Made by a program: the position numbers and the translations under genes. 64,000 bases of DNA, from contig JAKSXM010000077.1 of NCBI GenBank assembly GCA_022575985.1, forward strand, positions 372,001-436,000, read 5' to 3'. Shown piece after piece: positions 1 through 11,674 of this stretch. Source of the stretch: Anagrus nilaparvatae (lineage: Eukaryota > Arthropoda > Insecta > Hymenoptera > Mymaridae). The notes under the pieces are model-generated. The model had not been told where the DNA came from. It worked only from the letters and a program-made list of their open reading frames with translations, and made no database searches. Position 1 is the first letter of the stretch. Every line of letters starts with the position of its first letter.

Positions 1-391
1 AACAGATAATTTAAAAAAATTATGTTATTCTGATGTATATATATCTTAAACTTAGTGTGTATTAAAAAAATATTGAAACCTGGTTATCGAGTCAGTAATA
101 AGTAGATAAAGATTAAATTAATAATTAATGCCGTAGTTTATTGAACATAAATAAAATTTCACCTAGCCTCTGAATAGTCGAAATCTAAAAAAATGGCTGT
201 AATCCAGTCTTTTTATAGTTCAATGCAAAGCTTCTTTATAATGTACATTTTTCTAGATAAGAACACACTTTGTTAAAACATATAACTGCGAATATTTCAT
301 TAATTAAATAGAGAACCTAATTAGTGGGACATTCACAAATAACCAAAATTAAAGACATCGGCAAAATTTTTGGTTCAAGATTATAAAATTA
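1..391 (+). repeat. Satellite-like repeat, truncated monomer
   Basis: AT-rich sequence that recurs at 12,001-15,340 (and inverted at 19,830-21,856). Shared landmarks include 'cctagcctctgaatagtcg' near 166 and 'caaaatttttggttcaa' near 363. It breaks off at 391, where the A/B array begins, and the rest of the monomer resumes at 5,471. No coding potential seen. Confidence 0.8.
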
Positions 392-1520
392 CTAGCTGCC
401 TCCGGCTCGCTTCGCTCACCTCGGCAACCGCCAAGGGGGCTGCGCCCCCCTGGACCCCTGCACCTTGATTTTTCCAAAGATATGTTGTTTTAGGTTACTC
501 AATATTTTGTATAACAACCTTTTTTACCCGAATTATTATCTAAAATTTACTAAATCATAAAAATTACGGACGTTGGAACTCATGCGGATAATTAGTGATC
601 AGCGATACAAAGCTTGATTACCCTTCCCTAGGATCCGCAAGTGGCAGTTGCTTCCCTCGACTACCAATTCTAGGATTCTCCCTGATAATAGCTGTACAAG
701 TTTCTTTTAGTTACTCTATTGAGCTACTAAATTAGTAACTGGTAAGAATTACAAATATATATAATATACTAGCTGCCTCCGGCTCGCTTCGCTCACCTCG
801 GCAACCGCCAAGGGGGCTGCGCCCCCCTGGACCCCTGCACCTTGATTTTTCCAAAGATATGTTGTTTTAGGTTACTCAATATTTTGTATAACAACCTTTT
901 TTACCCGAATTATTATCTAAAATTTACTAAATCATAAAAATTACGGACGTTGGAACTCATGCGGATAATTAGTGATCAGCGATACAAAGCTTGATTACCC
1001 TTCCCTAGGATCCGCAAGTGGCAGTTGCTTCCCTCGACTACCAATTCTAGGATTCTCCCTGATAATAGCTGTACAAGTTTCTTTTAGTTACTCTATTGAG
1101 CTACTAAATTAGTAACTGGTAAGAATTACAAATATATATAATACTAGCTGCCTCCGGCTCGCTTCGCTCACCTCGGCAACCGCCAAGGGGGCTGCGCCCC
1201 CCTGGACCCCTGCACCTTGATTTTTCCAAAGATATGTTGTTTTAGGTTACTCAATATTTTGTATAACAACCTTTTTTACCCGAATTATTATCTAAAATTT
1301 ACTAAATCATAAAAATTACGGACGTTGGAACTCATGCGGATAATTAGTGATCAGCGATACAAAGCTTGATTACCCTTCCCTAGGATCCGCAAGTGGCAGT
1401 TGCTTCCCTCGACTACCAATTCTAGGATTCTCCCTGATAATAGCTGTACAAGTTTCTTTTAGTTACTCTATTGAGCTACTAAATTAGTAACTGGTAAGAA
1501 TTACAAATATATATAATATA
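392..1520 (+). repeat. Element A, three head-to-tail copies (about 376 bp each)
   Basis: Copies start at 392, 769 and 1144 with 'ctagctgcctccggctcg' and are virtually identical. The first ~75 bp are very GC-rich in a very AT-rich setting and can form short hairpins (for example gggggc-tgc-gccccc). The remainder is AT-rich and ends in a tatata stretch. Read on the minus strand each copy ends in CTAG, matching the Helitron-type CTRR terminus, so a non-autonomous rolling-circle element is possible but unproven. No ORF of note. Further copies are at 1909, 2286 and 29754. Confidence 0.85.
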
Positions 1521-1908
1521 TTAGTCCTAAACTTTTACAATTTTCGAAAAATGATTGTAACTTTTGACAGATCGAGCCGATTAGCTTGAAAATTTAGGTA
1601 GATACGTAAAAAATATGCCCGAATCGAATAAAATTCTTTTTGATACTAAAATTTTTCCTCGGTTTTCCGTTTTTTTGGTTTTTTTTGAAAAATTGATAAA
1701 AATTTTTTTCTTGAAAATTCAGTTTTTTCAACATAAAAATTTTTCGTCGTTATCAATCGAATTAAAACCTAGCCTATGTTTTGACCCGTAATTTTTGCCA
1801 TCTTTTGCCGTAAATCCTATGTCTGTAGCTTTTATCGTTTTCTAGTTTATCGCGTTCGGACACACATAATTAAAGATTTATATATATATAGGATAGGATA
1901 GGATAGGA
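1521..1908 (+). repeat. Element B, single copy between A units
   Basis: Starts 'ttagtcctaaacttttac' and ends in a TATATA run plus a (GGATA)n tail. It carries the block 'cagatcgagccgattag' and a 'cgcgttcggacacacat' segment before the tail. It is joined directly to A units on both sides, so A and B must spread or amplify in a linked fashion. Confidence 0.85.
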
Positions 1909-2662
1909 CTAGCTGCCTCCGGCTCGCTTCGCTCACCTCGGCAACCGCCAAGGGGGCTGCGCCCCCCTGGACCCCTGCACCTTGATTTTTCCAAAGATAT
2001 GTTGTTTTAGGTTACTCAATATTTTGTATAACAACCTTTTTTACCCGAATTATTATCTAAAATTTACTAAATCATAAAAATTACGGACGTTGGAACTCAT
2101 GCGGATAATTAGTGATCAGCGATACAAAGCTTGATTACCCTTCCCTAGGATCCGCAAGTGGCAGTTGCTTCCCTCGACTACCAATTCTAGGATTCTCCCT
2201 GATAATAGCTGTACAAGTTTCTTTTAGTTACTCTATTGAGCTACTAAATTAGTAACTGGTAAGAATTACAAATATATATAATATACTAGCTGCCTCCGGC
2301 TCGCTTCGCTCACCTCGGCAACCGCCAAGGGGGCTGCGCCCCCCTGGACCCCTGCACCTTGATTTTTCCAAAGATATGTTGTTTTAGGTTACTCAATATT
2401 TTGTATAACAACCTTTTTTACCCGAATTATTATCTAAAATTTACTAAATCATAAAAATTACGGACGTTGGAACTCATGCGGATAATTAGTGATCAGCGAT
2501 ACAAAGCTTGATTACCCTTCCCTAGGATCCGCAAGTGGCAGTTGCTTCCCTCGACTACCAATTCTAGGATTCTCCCTGATAATAGCTGTACAAGTTTCTT
2601 TTAGTTACTCTATTGAGCTACTAAATTAGTAACTGGTAAGAATTACAAATATATATAATATA
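1909..2662 (+). repeat. Element A, two further copies
   Basis: Copies start at 1909 and 2286 and are essentially identical to those at 392-1520. The first follows the GGATA tail of B directly; the second runs into the next B at 2663. Confidence 0.85.
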
Positions 2663-5470
2663 TTAGTCCTAAACTTTTACAATTTTCGAAAAATGATTGT
2701 AACTTTTGACAGATCGAGCCGATTAGCTTGAAAATTTAGGTAGATACGTAAAAAATATGCCCGAATCGAATAAAATTCTTTTTGATACTAAAATTTTTCC
2801 TCGGTTTTCCGTTTTTTTGGTTTTTTTTGAAAAATTGATAAAAATTTTTTTCTTGAAAATTCAGTTTTTTCAACATAAAAATTTTTCGTCGTTATCAATC
2901 GAATTAAAACCTAGCCTATGTTTTGACCCGTAATTTTTGCCATCTTTTGCCGTAAATCCTATGTCTGTAGCTTTTATCGTTTTCTAGTTTATCGCGTTCG
3001 GACACACATAATTAAAGATTTATATATATATAGGATAGGATAGGATAGGATATTAGTCCTAAACTTTTACAATTTTCGAAAAATGATTGTAACTTTTGAC
3101 AGATCGAGCCGATTAGCTTGAAAATTTAGGTAGATACGTAAAAAATATGCCCGAATCGAATAAAATTCTTTTTGATACTAAAATTTTTCCTCGGTTTTCC
3201 GTTTTTTTTGGTTTTTTTTGAAAAATTGATAAAAATTTTTTTCTTGAAAATTCAGTTTTTTCAACATAAAAATTTTTCGTCGTTATCAATCGAATTAAAA
3301 CCTAGCCTATGTTTTGACCCGTAATTTTTGCCATCTTTTGCCGTAAATCCTATGTCTGTAGCTTTTATCGTTTTCTAGTTTATCGCGTTCGGACACACAT
3401 AATTAAAGATTTATATATATATAGGATAGGATAGGATAGGATATTAGTCCTAAACTTTTACAATTTTCGAAAAATGATTGTAACTTTTGACAGATCGAGC
3501 CGATTAGCTTGAAAATTTAGGTAGATACGTAAAAAATATGCCCGAATCGAATAAAATTCTTTTTGATACTAAAATTTTTCCTCGGTTTTCCGTTTTTTTG
3601 GTTTTTTTTGAAAAATTGATAAAAATTTTTTTCTTGAAAATTCAGTTTTTTCAACATAAAAATTTTTCGTCGTTATCAATCGAATTAAAACCTAGCCTAT
3701 GTTTTGACCCGTAATTTTTGCCATCTTTTGCCGTAAATCCTATGTCTGTAGCTTTTATCGTTTTCTAGTTTATCGCGTTCGGACACACATAATTAAAGAT
3801 TTATATATATATAGGATAGGATAGGATAGGATAGGATAGGATAGGATAGGATTAGTCCTAAACTTTTACAATTTTCGAAAAATGATTGTAACTTTTGACA
3901 GATCGAGCCGATTAGCTTGAAAATTTAGGTAGATACGTAAAAAATATGCCCGAATCGAATAAAATTCTTTTTGATACTAAAATTTTTCCTCGGTTTTCCG
4001 TTTTTTTGGTTTTTTTTTGAAAAATTGATAAAAATTTTTTTCTTGAAAATTCAGTTTTTTCAACATAAAAATTTTTCGTCGTTATCAATCGAATTAAAAC
4101 CTAGCCTATGTTTTGACCCGTAATTTTTGCCATCTTTTGCCGTAAATCCTATGTCTGTAGCTTTTATCGTTTTCTAGTTTATCGCGTTCGGACACACATA
4201 ATTAAAGATTTATATATATATAGGATAGGATAGGATAGGATAGGATAGGATAGGATAGGATAGGATAGGATAGGATTAGTTCTAAACTTTTATAATTTTT
4301 GAAAAATGATTGTAACTTTTGACAGATCGAGCCGATTAGCTTGAAAATTTAGGTGGATACGTAAAAAATATGCCCGAATCGAATAAAATTCTTTTTTATA
4401 GTAAAATTTTTCCTCGGTTTTCCGTTTTTTTGGTTTTTTTTGAAAATTTTATAAAAATTTTTTTCTTGGAAATTCAGTTTTTTCAACATAAAAAATTTTT
4501 GTCGTTATCAATCGAAATAGAACCTAGCCTATGTTTTGACCCGTAATTTTTGCCGTCTTTTGCCGTAAACCCCATGTCTGTAGCTTTTATCGTGTTCTCG
4601 TTTATCGCGTTCGGACACACACACACACACACATAATTAAAGATTTATATATATATAGGATAGGATAGGATTAGTCCTAAACTTTTACAATTTTCGAAAA
4701 ATGATTGTAACTTTTGACAGATCGAGCCGATTAACTTGAAAATTTAGGTGGATACGTAAAAAATATGCCCGAATCGAATAAAATCCTTTTTTATAGTAAA
4801 ATTTTTCCTCGGTTTTCAGTTTTTTTGGTTTTTTTTCAAAATTTGATGAAAATTTTTTTTTTGGAAATTCAGTTTTTTCAACATAAAAATTTTTGGTGGT
4901 TATCAATCAAAACAAAACCTAGCCTATGTTTTGACCCGTAATTTTTGCCGTCTGTTGCCGTAAACCCGATGTCTGTAGCTTTTATCGTGTTCTCGTTTAT
5001 CGCGTTCGGACATACACACATACACACATACACACATAATTAAAGATTTATATGTATATAGGATAGGATAGGATAGGATTAGTTCTAAACTTTTATAATT
5101 TTTGAAAAATGATTGTAACTTTTGACAGATCGAGCCGATTAGCTTGAAAATTTAGGTGGATACGTAAAAAATATGCCCGAATCGAATAAAATTCTTTTTT
5201 ATAGTAAAATTTTTCCTCGGTTTTCCGTTTTTTTGGTTTTTTTTGAAAATTTTATAAAAATTTTTTTCTTGGAAATTCAGTTTTTTCAACATAAAAAATT
5301 TTTGTCGTTATCAATCGAAATAGAACCTAGCCTATGTTTTGACCCGTAATTTTTGCCGTCTTTTGCCGTAAACCCCATGTCTGTAGCTTTTATCGTGTTC
5401 TCGTTTATCGCGTTCGGACACACACACACACACACATAATTAAAGATTTATATATATATAGGATAGGATA
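2663..5470 (+). repeat. Element B, seven tandem copies with GGATA tails
   Basis: Units start at 2663, 3053, 3444, 3852, 4276, 4671 and 5079 (lengths about 390-424 bp). Length differences come mainly from the (GGATA)n tail and an expanded (CA)n tract before it. Copies at 4276 and 5079 share the same private differences ('ttagttctaaac', 'aggtggatac') and are nearly identical, while 4671 differs. This suggests a higher-order duplication. The 73-codon minus-strand reading frame inside the 4671 copy is A/T-run translation and is not treated as a gene. Confidence 0.85.
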
Positions 5471-5693
5471 AAATTTATATAATCCTATCGTTTTCTGAGA
5501 ATTTATACATTTTTAATAATGCTTTCTTGGACAAACTTCAGCTGAATCTGAAATGTACTCTCAATAAGGGTTATTTTATTCAAGAAGATATGCTTATATT
5601 TGCTCAATTTTTTTGTAGAACTTTTATGTTAAACTAGTATTTTAGATGGAAGTATTTTAAATAAAGAATAATTAATATAATAAGATATATGTA
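5471..5693 (+). repeat. Remainder of the interrupted satellite monomer
   Basis: Resumes the 1-391 repeat: the 'cgttttctgagaatttata' and 'cttcagctgaatctgaaatg' blocks have counterparts at 12,650-12,720 and 14,540-14,600. It ends at the LINE target duplication. Confidence 0.75.
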
Positions 5694-5707
5694 GGGAAAT
5701 AGAATAA
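5694..5707 (+). repeat. LINE target-site duplication, left copy
   Basis: gggaaatagaataa, repeated exactly at 11,987-12,000 after the poly(A). The same spot in other satellite copies reads 'gcgaaatagaataat', so the LINE landed inside a satellite monomer. Confidence 0.92.
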
Positions 5708-6752
5708 CTCCGCTGTACCGGTCCCAAGCCCGGAGCCTCATAAGGCTGAGGAAGGAGGAGGGTGGTTCAGGCCGCCTTTTTTCAAGGTTGAACTAGAATC
5801 AAGGATATAGGATATAGCTCTCTGGAACAACTGAGGCTGCCTTATAAATCGGGTCTCATGCCTTGCATTTCTCCGGGGACATGCTCTATGCTTTATCCCA
5901 TGTGTGCATGTTAGGAATGCCGCAGACTGCTCATAGTTAGTCTATAAGTGGTTCTGGAATAACTGAGGCTGCCCTATAAACCGGGTCTTATGCCTTGTCT
6001 TTCCCTCGAGCATTCTTGACAAGCATGCAGCCGCAGACTGCTATCCTAAACTATCCTTGAGGAAGAGGCATATTAAAGGGGCTCCAAGGTTTTCTCCAAC
6101 CTAAGTGCGATATAAGCCACATACAGGGTTGCCTTAGACCTGACGTATTGGCTCTTAGCATGGGAGAATTCTACCTCGAGCACAGCGACGTAGCCGATTA
6201 AAGGTAGTCGCGAGTCCCGCTAAATCATGACTGCAGGTTGTATTTTCTGGTTTAGTAATGTGTGAAGGTGATGGGTTATTGGGTTATTGGGAAGTGGCAT
6301 TGTCATCAGACAAGGAGGAGCAATCCTCCATTCTGTAGGGGATCTATCTATGGAATCAATGCCGCCTGGTTCCAGAGTAAAATCTGACATCAGCCCTCAT
6401 GACTCCACTGGTAGATGCCTGACCTGTTCCATGACAGGTATAAAACATTGTGGAATGGTAGCAAACATAGAGGTGGAAACACTTCGCCTGTTAGATTGAG
6501 GATTGGTGTTCCCTCGCGTCACCGCCTCTCAATCGAAGTCTGTTACATGCCGGATTAATAATCGTATGTGATGTCATCAGACATGGTGGTGAAAACCCCC
6601 CGATCTGTAGGACTATTATTACTGGATGGACGCTGGAAGCTGATAGATACTCTCTGTCAGCGACTAACATAAATCCTTTAATAATACTCTGAAGGGTACT
6701 CTTACCCAACTAAGGGCCCTTTGTCCAGGGACACAGGCTTATTTTATGTACA
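5708..6752 (+). other. LINE 5' UTR with internal duplications
   Basis: Begins 'ctccgctgtaccggtccc', followed by a GGAGGAGGGT-type stretch. Two imperfect copies of a ~130-bp unit start near 5820 and 5950 (both contain 'aactgaggctgcc' and later 'gccgcagactgct'). A second pair of related stretches lies at about 6298-6340 and 6566-6610 (both 'gtcatcagaca.gg.gg'). Such 5' repeats often carry the internal promoter in LINEs; that role is inferred. The 70-72 codon frames here are not convincing genes. Confidence 0.6.
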
Positions 6753-8690
6753 ATGCTAAATAAATACAGTGAATTACCCCAGGTTGATACCCCTCTTACA
6801 GAGGATAATTCAACCTCTGATTCCGATCAAGTGAAAGCCTTGATGGTCAGAGCCGGAGACACGGATTCTGGGGGTCTCCAATTTAGCATTTCTCAGCAGC
6901 AAGGGCAGAACACCACGCCCACAGAGCAACAACATCTAGCTCTAATTAATGCTGAAAAAAAGACGGCAAAGGTAGTCTTAACTAGGCTAGAGGTCGAGGA
7001 TTCCTCCCGCAAATCCTCAATGGAAGGTGATATATGCGCAAAATGTGGCGCCCAAAAAGGTTCAAGCAACAGCTTGATACGGCCTTCTATTCTGAAGGAC
7101 CAGAGGTCATATTCGTTGCCTAATGTTAGCGAAGTTGGGCCTGATGACGAAGGCAAGAGGGAAGAAAATATAGAAAGATATCTCCGAATATCAAAGGACT
7201 ATAACAAGGCGTGCATTGAAATCCACTCAAACATGGAGAGAGATATTACTCAGATGAGAGACTCAGTCAAAGTACAGAAGAACTGTAATATGACAGTCAA
7301 AAAAGGCATAGCTGAGTTTGAAAAATATTTAGCCAGGCTTAAGACAATTTTTAAACTGCAGCAGGAGCTTTTAAGTGGAAAACAAAAACCCGATATTCCT
7401 ATAGAGGAAGCATCAGGGGTTATGACTAGAAAAGGAAAGAAGAGGGCTCGGACTGCGTCCCGAAGCCCACCCGGAAAGGAGAATACAAAAAAGAGACCGG
7501 CGCAGAAAACGTCCCCGGAACTCCCTCTAAGGAAGACCTTCACTAATGCAGTGATGTCTCCTCCGAAAGATATGGTTCAGGAGGTAAATCAGTTAGCTTC
7601 TGGCCAGCAAACGCAGCCAAAAGATGTAGCAACAGATACCTCCCCTCCAGACGAGGATGATTTCGTCGCTGTTAAAAGCAAAGGTCAAAGAAAAAAGGAA
7701 AAGAAGAAAAAGAAAAAAGAGTTTAAAAGAAAGGAGGCAGAGGCTCTTAAAAACCAAGAGCAGGAACAGAAGAAGCAGCAGGAGAAGGCACAGCCAAAAA
7801 TAACTGCAGCGGCAGAAAACCTGCGGCAGGGGGCAGAAAATAAAAGAAGCAAAAAGAAAAAGCCGCAGAAGAAGGAAGGAGATGGCGTATCTCCTCCTTC
7901 CGAGGCGACAGAAAAAGGCAGGAGAAAGAAGCGCCAGAACCGGCGCATAAGGATCTCTAAGCGTAAGGAGGCTCTAATAATAAAGCCTCCTGAAGGGAAG
8001 TCTTATGCAACAGCCCTGCTGGAGATCAAAAGAGGTGTCCAACTAAAAGATTCAGGGACTGCGGTTCACCGAATCCAGAAAACCCAGGATAGGAGCGTCC
8101 TAATAGAGCTGAGCTCGTCGAAAGACCGGCAAAAACTATTAGACGCTGTCAAGACGGTCGCAGGCCCAGAAAGTACAGTCAAGGAACTGATTCCCCACCT
8201 AACCGTGGAGATCAGAAGCCTAGATGGTACTACTGGTAGCGACGAAGTGAGGCAGGTGATAAAGGAGGCAACCAAGCTGCAGAACGATGACGACATAAAA
8301 GTCGCCATCTTCAAGGCTAAGGGTACTAAGGCGGATATGGCGGTCGTAGACCTACCAGAAGCCGCCGCACTAAAATTGACCAAAAAAGGCCGGCTAAATA
8401 ATGGCTGGTCTAATTGGCAAGTGCGCTTAAGAGCCGAGGTTACACGGTGCTTTAAGTGTCTTGGTTTCGGCCACAACCGGTGGTCATGTAAGGGCATGGA
8501 CCGAAAATTTGCGTGTTTTAAATGTGGCGTTCAAGGCCACAAGTCAGAAAATTGTCCTGTGGAAAAAGCAGAATGCTTCCTCTGCAGGGAAAGAGCTGAC
8601 AAGGCCAAGACCGACCACCTTCCAGGATGCGGAGCATGTAAGTGTTATCGGGAGGCACTTACTGCAAGGAAGATAAAGTCTCATCGGTAA
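6753..8690 (+). CDS. LINE ORF1 protein (Gag-like, nucleic-acid binding)
   Basis: A 645-codon open frame for the RNA-packaging/chaperone protein of an R1-type LINE. It is intact. The N-terminal ~200 residues are polar, and residues ~225-420 are very lysine/arginine/glutamate-rich with a run of lysines near 315, probably nucleic-acid binding. The C-terminus carries three cysteine knuckles: CFKCLGFGHNRWSC beginning near residue 566, then CFKCGVQGHKSENC, then a C-x2-C...C-x2-C variant. Its TAA stop (8688-8690) shares its last base with the ATG of ORF2. In this clade ORF1 protein forms the RNP that carries the element RNA to the nucleus. Start chosen as the first ATG of the long frame. Confidence 0.88.
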   Translation: MLNKYSELPQVDTPLTEDNSTSDSDQVKALMVRAGDTDSGGLQFSISQQQGQNTTPTEQQHLALINAEKKTAKVVLTRLEVEDSSRKSSMEGDICAKCGAQKGSSNSLIRPSILKDQRSYSLPNVSEVGPDDEGKREENIERYLRISKDYNKACIEIHSNMERDITQMRDSVKVQKNCNMTVKKGIAEFEKYLARLKTIFKLQQELLSGKQKPDIPIEEASGVMTRKGKKRARTASRSPPGKENTKKRPAQKTSPELPLRKTFTNAVMSPPKDMVQEVNQLASGQQTQPKDVATDTSPPDEDDFVAVKSKGQRKKEKKKKKKEFKRKEAEALKNQEQEQKKQQEKAQPKITAAAENLRQGAENKRSKKKKPQKKEGDGVSPPSEATEKGRRKKRQNRRIRISKRKEALIIKPPEGKSYATALLEIKRGVQLKDSGTAVHRIQKTQDRSVLIELSSSKDRQKLLDAVKTVAGPESTVKELIPHLTVEIRSLDGTTGSDEVRQVIKEATKLQNDDDIKVAIFKAKGTKADMAVVDLPEAAALKLTKKGRLNNGWSNWQVRLRAEVTRCFKCLGFGHNRWSCKGMDRKFACFKCGVQGHKSENCPVEKAECFLCRERADKAKTDHLPGCGACKCYREALTARKIKSHR

Positions 8691-11674
8691 TGTTCGGAGT
8701 CCTACAAGGGAATATGAACAAAACCATTCTTGCTGACCTTTTGCTCGATCAGCTCGCAGGCGAGACAGACTCTAGCGTCGTCTTGCTATCCGAGCCGCTT
8801 CGCAATAGGAACCAGCAATTCTGGTTAACCGATGACACAGGCCGGTGCGCTATATGGCTACGAGGTCGTGCTCAGACGTCTATGTCACGACATGGAAAAG
8901 GCAATTGCCACGTCTGGGCAAAGTGCGGTGATACAACTTTCATTAGTTGTTATTTGTCACCGAATGACACTATTGGGGTGTTCACCGCAAAGCTGGCCTC
9001 ATTGGAGGAAACGATAAGGGAAGTCTCTGGCAATATCATATTTGCTGGGGACTTAAATGCAAGGGCCGTGGAATGGGGAATGCCAACCACGAACCGTAGG
9101 GGAACGTTGATCCTAGAGATGGCTGCTAGAACTGATCTGGTGGTCATGAACTCTGGGAACAATCCAACCTACGTAAGGCCAGGCTTTGGCGAATCGATCC
9201 CTGATGTCACTTTTGCCTCGGCCGGGCTGGCAGGAAGAGTGGGTGGCTGGAGGGTGATGGATGGATCCAATGGCAGCGATCATAATTACATCACCTTCAA
9301 AGTGCGTGATAGGGTTGCTAATCGGCCCCCGTACAAAAAGCGCCCACTAGGCTGGAATGTGTCAAAGATGGACGAGGACAGATTTGTGGATTATCTTCGC
9401 GAAGAGTTCTCGTCTATCCCAGCCTGGCATGGAGGACCGACCACCCCGCGAGAGGCAGAGACCCTTGTCAAGAGGGTAACTGCTCTTCTGAGGGGAGCCT
9501 GCGATGCCTCTATGCCGCGTAAACGGCCCTGGAAGGGTAAAAGAAGCGTGTACTGGTGGAATGAAGAAATTGCGGAGCTAAGACGGGTCTGTCACGGCGC
9601 ACGCAGAAGACGGCAAAGAGCGTATGGCCGCCCAGAGCTGGCTACGCGCTCTGAAGAGTACAAGGGAGCCAAGCATAGGCTGGCGAAAGCTATCCGCCTC
9701 AGCAAGGCGCGCTGTCTTCGGTCCCTAAGAGATGATGTCAACAGCGACCCGTGGGGCCTGGGATATAAGGTTGTCATGGGCAAACTTAAGTCCGGATGTG
9801 ACAACACGATGGATGAAGCAACGACCAAAAGAATAGTGGACGCTCTCTTCCCGGATCATCCAAACCAACAACACCCTGCTTTGGATGTCCCGAGGGAGCA
9901 AGTTCCGCTATTTATCGAGGCGGAGATGCTTCAGGCAATTAGGTCAATGAAAAATGGGAAAGCGCCAGGACCAGACGGAATACCCGCGTAAGCCCTTAAG
10001 GTGGCTGCAAAGGTAATCCCTGGTCTCCTGCTTGGCATGTTTAACGCGTGCCTCGTGGCAGGCGCCTTTCCAAGGGACTGGAAAGTGGCCCGGCTGGCTC
10101 TGATAAGCAAGGGAAAGGGTGAACCAGGATCTCCATCATCTTACAGACCATTGTGTATGTTAAATACCATTGGCAAGGTGATGGAGAGCATGGTCAGAGG
10201 AAGATTGCGGCAAGCAATTAGGGAAGCGGGTGACCTTAGCGACGACCAACACGGCTTTCGTGAGGGGCGTTCCACGATCGGTGCCATCGAGCAGGTCGTG
10301 AAGGTGGTTATGAGGGCCAGACAAGTGCGGCCGGATATTAAACCGGACGTCCTGCTTGTCACGTTGGATGTGAAAAACGCATTCAACTCGGCTAAGTGGG
10401 ACGATATGTTGCACTCCCTCGAGCAGGTATTCAGAGTTCCGGATTATCTGAGAAATATACTCAGAGATTACCTCCGGGACCGATACCTGCGCTGGGACAC
10501 GCTCGATGGCACAAGAGGTAAAGTATTAAGCGCAGGCATAGCGCAGGGTTCAGTTCTGGGTCCTGATCTGTGGAATGCCTTTTACGACGGCTTGCTAAAG
10601 ATTGAGCTCCCGGATGGATGCTCCATGATCGGATACGCGGATGACGTTGCTCTAACCATAACAGCTCGAGAGCCAGAGGACCAGCAGAATACCTTGGATG
10701 AGGCCATGCGCCTTATCAATAGCTGGATGTCGGATCACGGACTAAGACTGGCAGTCCCGAAAACAGAGATTGTCCTTCTGACCCGGAGAAGGGTTGATAC
10801 CATATTCGGCATCAGCTTTGATGACGGAGGTAATCCCCTTATGATCCAGACCAAACCATCGGTCAAATATTTGGGGGTCTTCTTGGATAACAAGTTGACC
10901 TACAATAGACAATTCCAGCAGGCCTGTGAAAAGGCTGGCCGGGTGACAAAGTCCCTCTCGTGGCTAATGACGAACATCGGCGGTCCCAGATCTGAGAAGA
11001 GGAGGCTGTTGATGACGACAGTTAACTCCATTTTGCTCTACGGTGCAGAGGTGTGGGCGGACAATGTCCGCATAAAAAAGTACTGCAAGAAACTAAAGGC
11101 AGTACAGAGGCAGGGGGCACTTCGAATCGCTTGCTCGTACAAGACAGTATCAGAGCCAGCGATCCAGGTGGTGGCTCGGGTGATTCCCATCGACCTGCTT
11201 GCCTTGGAAAGGCAGGCGATCTATAACCGTGGGGAAGAAGAGCGCGACGTAGCTTTCGTTCGCGCTCGCTCCCGCACAATGTAATGTTGGCAGTATAGGT
11301 GGAATGGTGACCCGAGGGGACGTTGGACGCACCGCCTTATCATCGATTTGGAAAGCTGGATGAACTGTGATCATGGAGAGGTAGACTTCTACCTCACACA
11401 GTTCCTAACTGGTCACGGTTATTTCCGCGATATGCTTTTCAAGTGGAGCAAGGTGACATCTCCGGAATGCTTGCATTGCCCGGGCGAGCTGGATACCGCT
11501 GAGCACACCTTTTTTGGGTGTCCTCGCTTCGCTGAAGGGCGACCGCCCTTCGATGAATGGAGGCCGGAAGTAGTCGTCCCGGAAATGCTGCGCAGTGCCG
11601 CTAACTGGTACAGTGTGGCAGAGTACGTACGGGCGACACTGATTGGAAAAAAGGAGGAAGGTTTCCTCTCGTAG
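8690..11674 (+). pseudogene. LINE ORF2 (endonuclease-reverse transcriptase), two nonsense codons
   Basis: About 994 codons in one frame, interrupted by TAA at 9989-9991 (codon 434) and TAA at 11282-11284 (codon 865). The start ATG overlaps the ORF1 stop as TAATG. The endonuclease domain comes first: a 'SEPL' acidic site, 'GDLNARAVEWG' near codon 119 and 'GSDHNYI' near 196. The reverse transcriptase follows: 'KAPGPDGIPA' directly before the first stop, 'QHGFREGRST', 'DVKNAFNSAKW', the catalytic YADD at 10634-10645 (codon ~649), and 'YLGVFLD'. A C-terminal C-x2-C-x8-H-x4-C finger sits near codon 927. Since the first stop lies inside the RT domain, this copy cannot make active RT without readthrough. 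Each break looks like a point substitution. Confidence 0.9.

Noticed and set aside
392..1520. Element A as a tRNA, rRNA or hammerhead ribozyme because of its GC-rich head
   Set aside because: No cloverleaf or rRNA signature. The only hammerhead-like string (ctgataatag) lacks the required core G and a matching GAAA arm.
392..5470. CRISPR-like array
   Set aside because: Repeat units are ~380-420 bp with no unique spacers; this is animal tandem-element DNA.
7250..8497. Antisense frames within LINE ORF1 and ORF2 (for example 7250-7543, 8066-8497, 9592-9828)
   Set aside because: Shadows of the strongly supported sense-strand LINE proteins.
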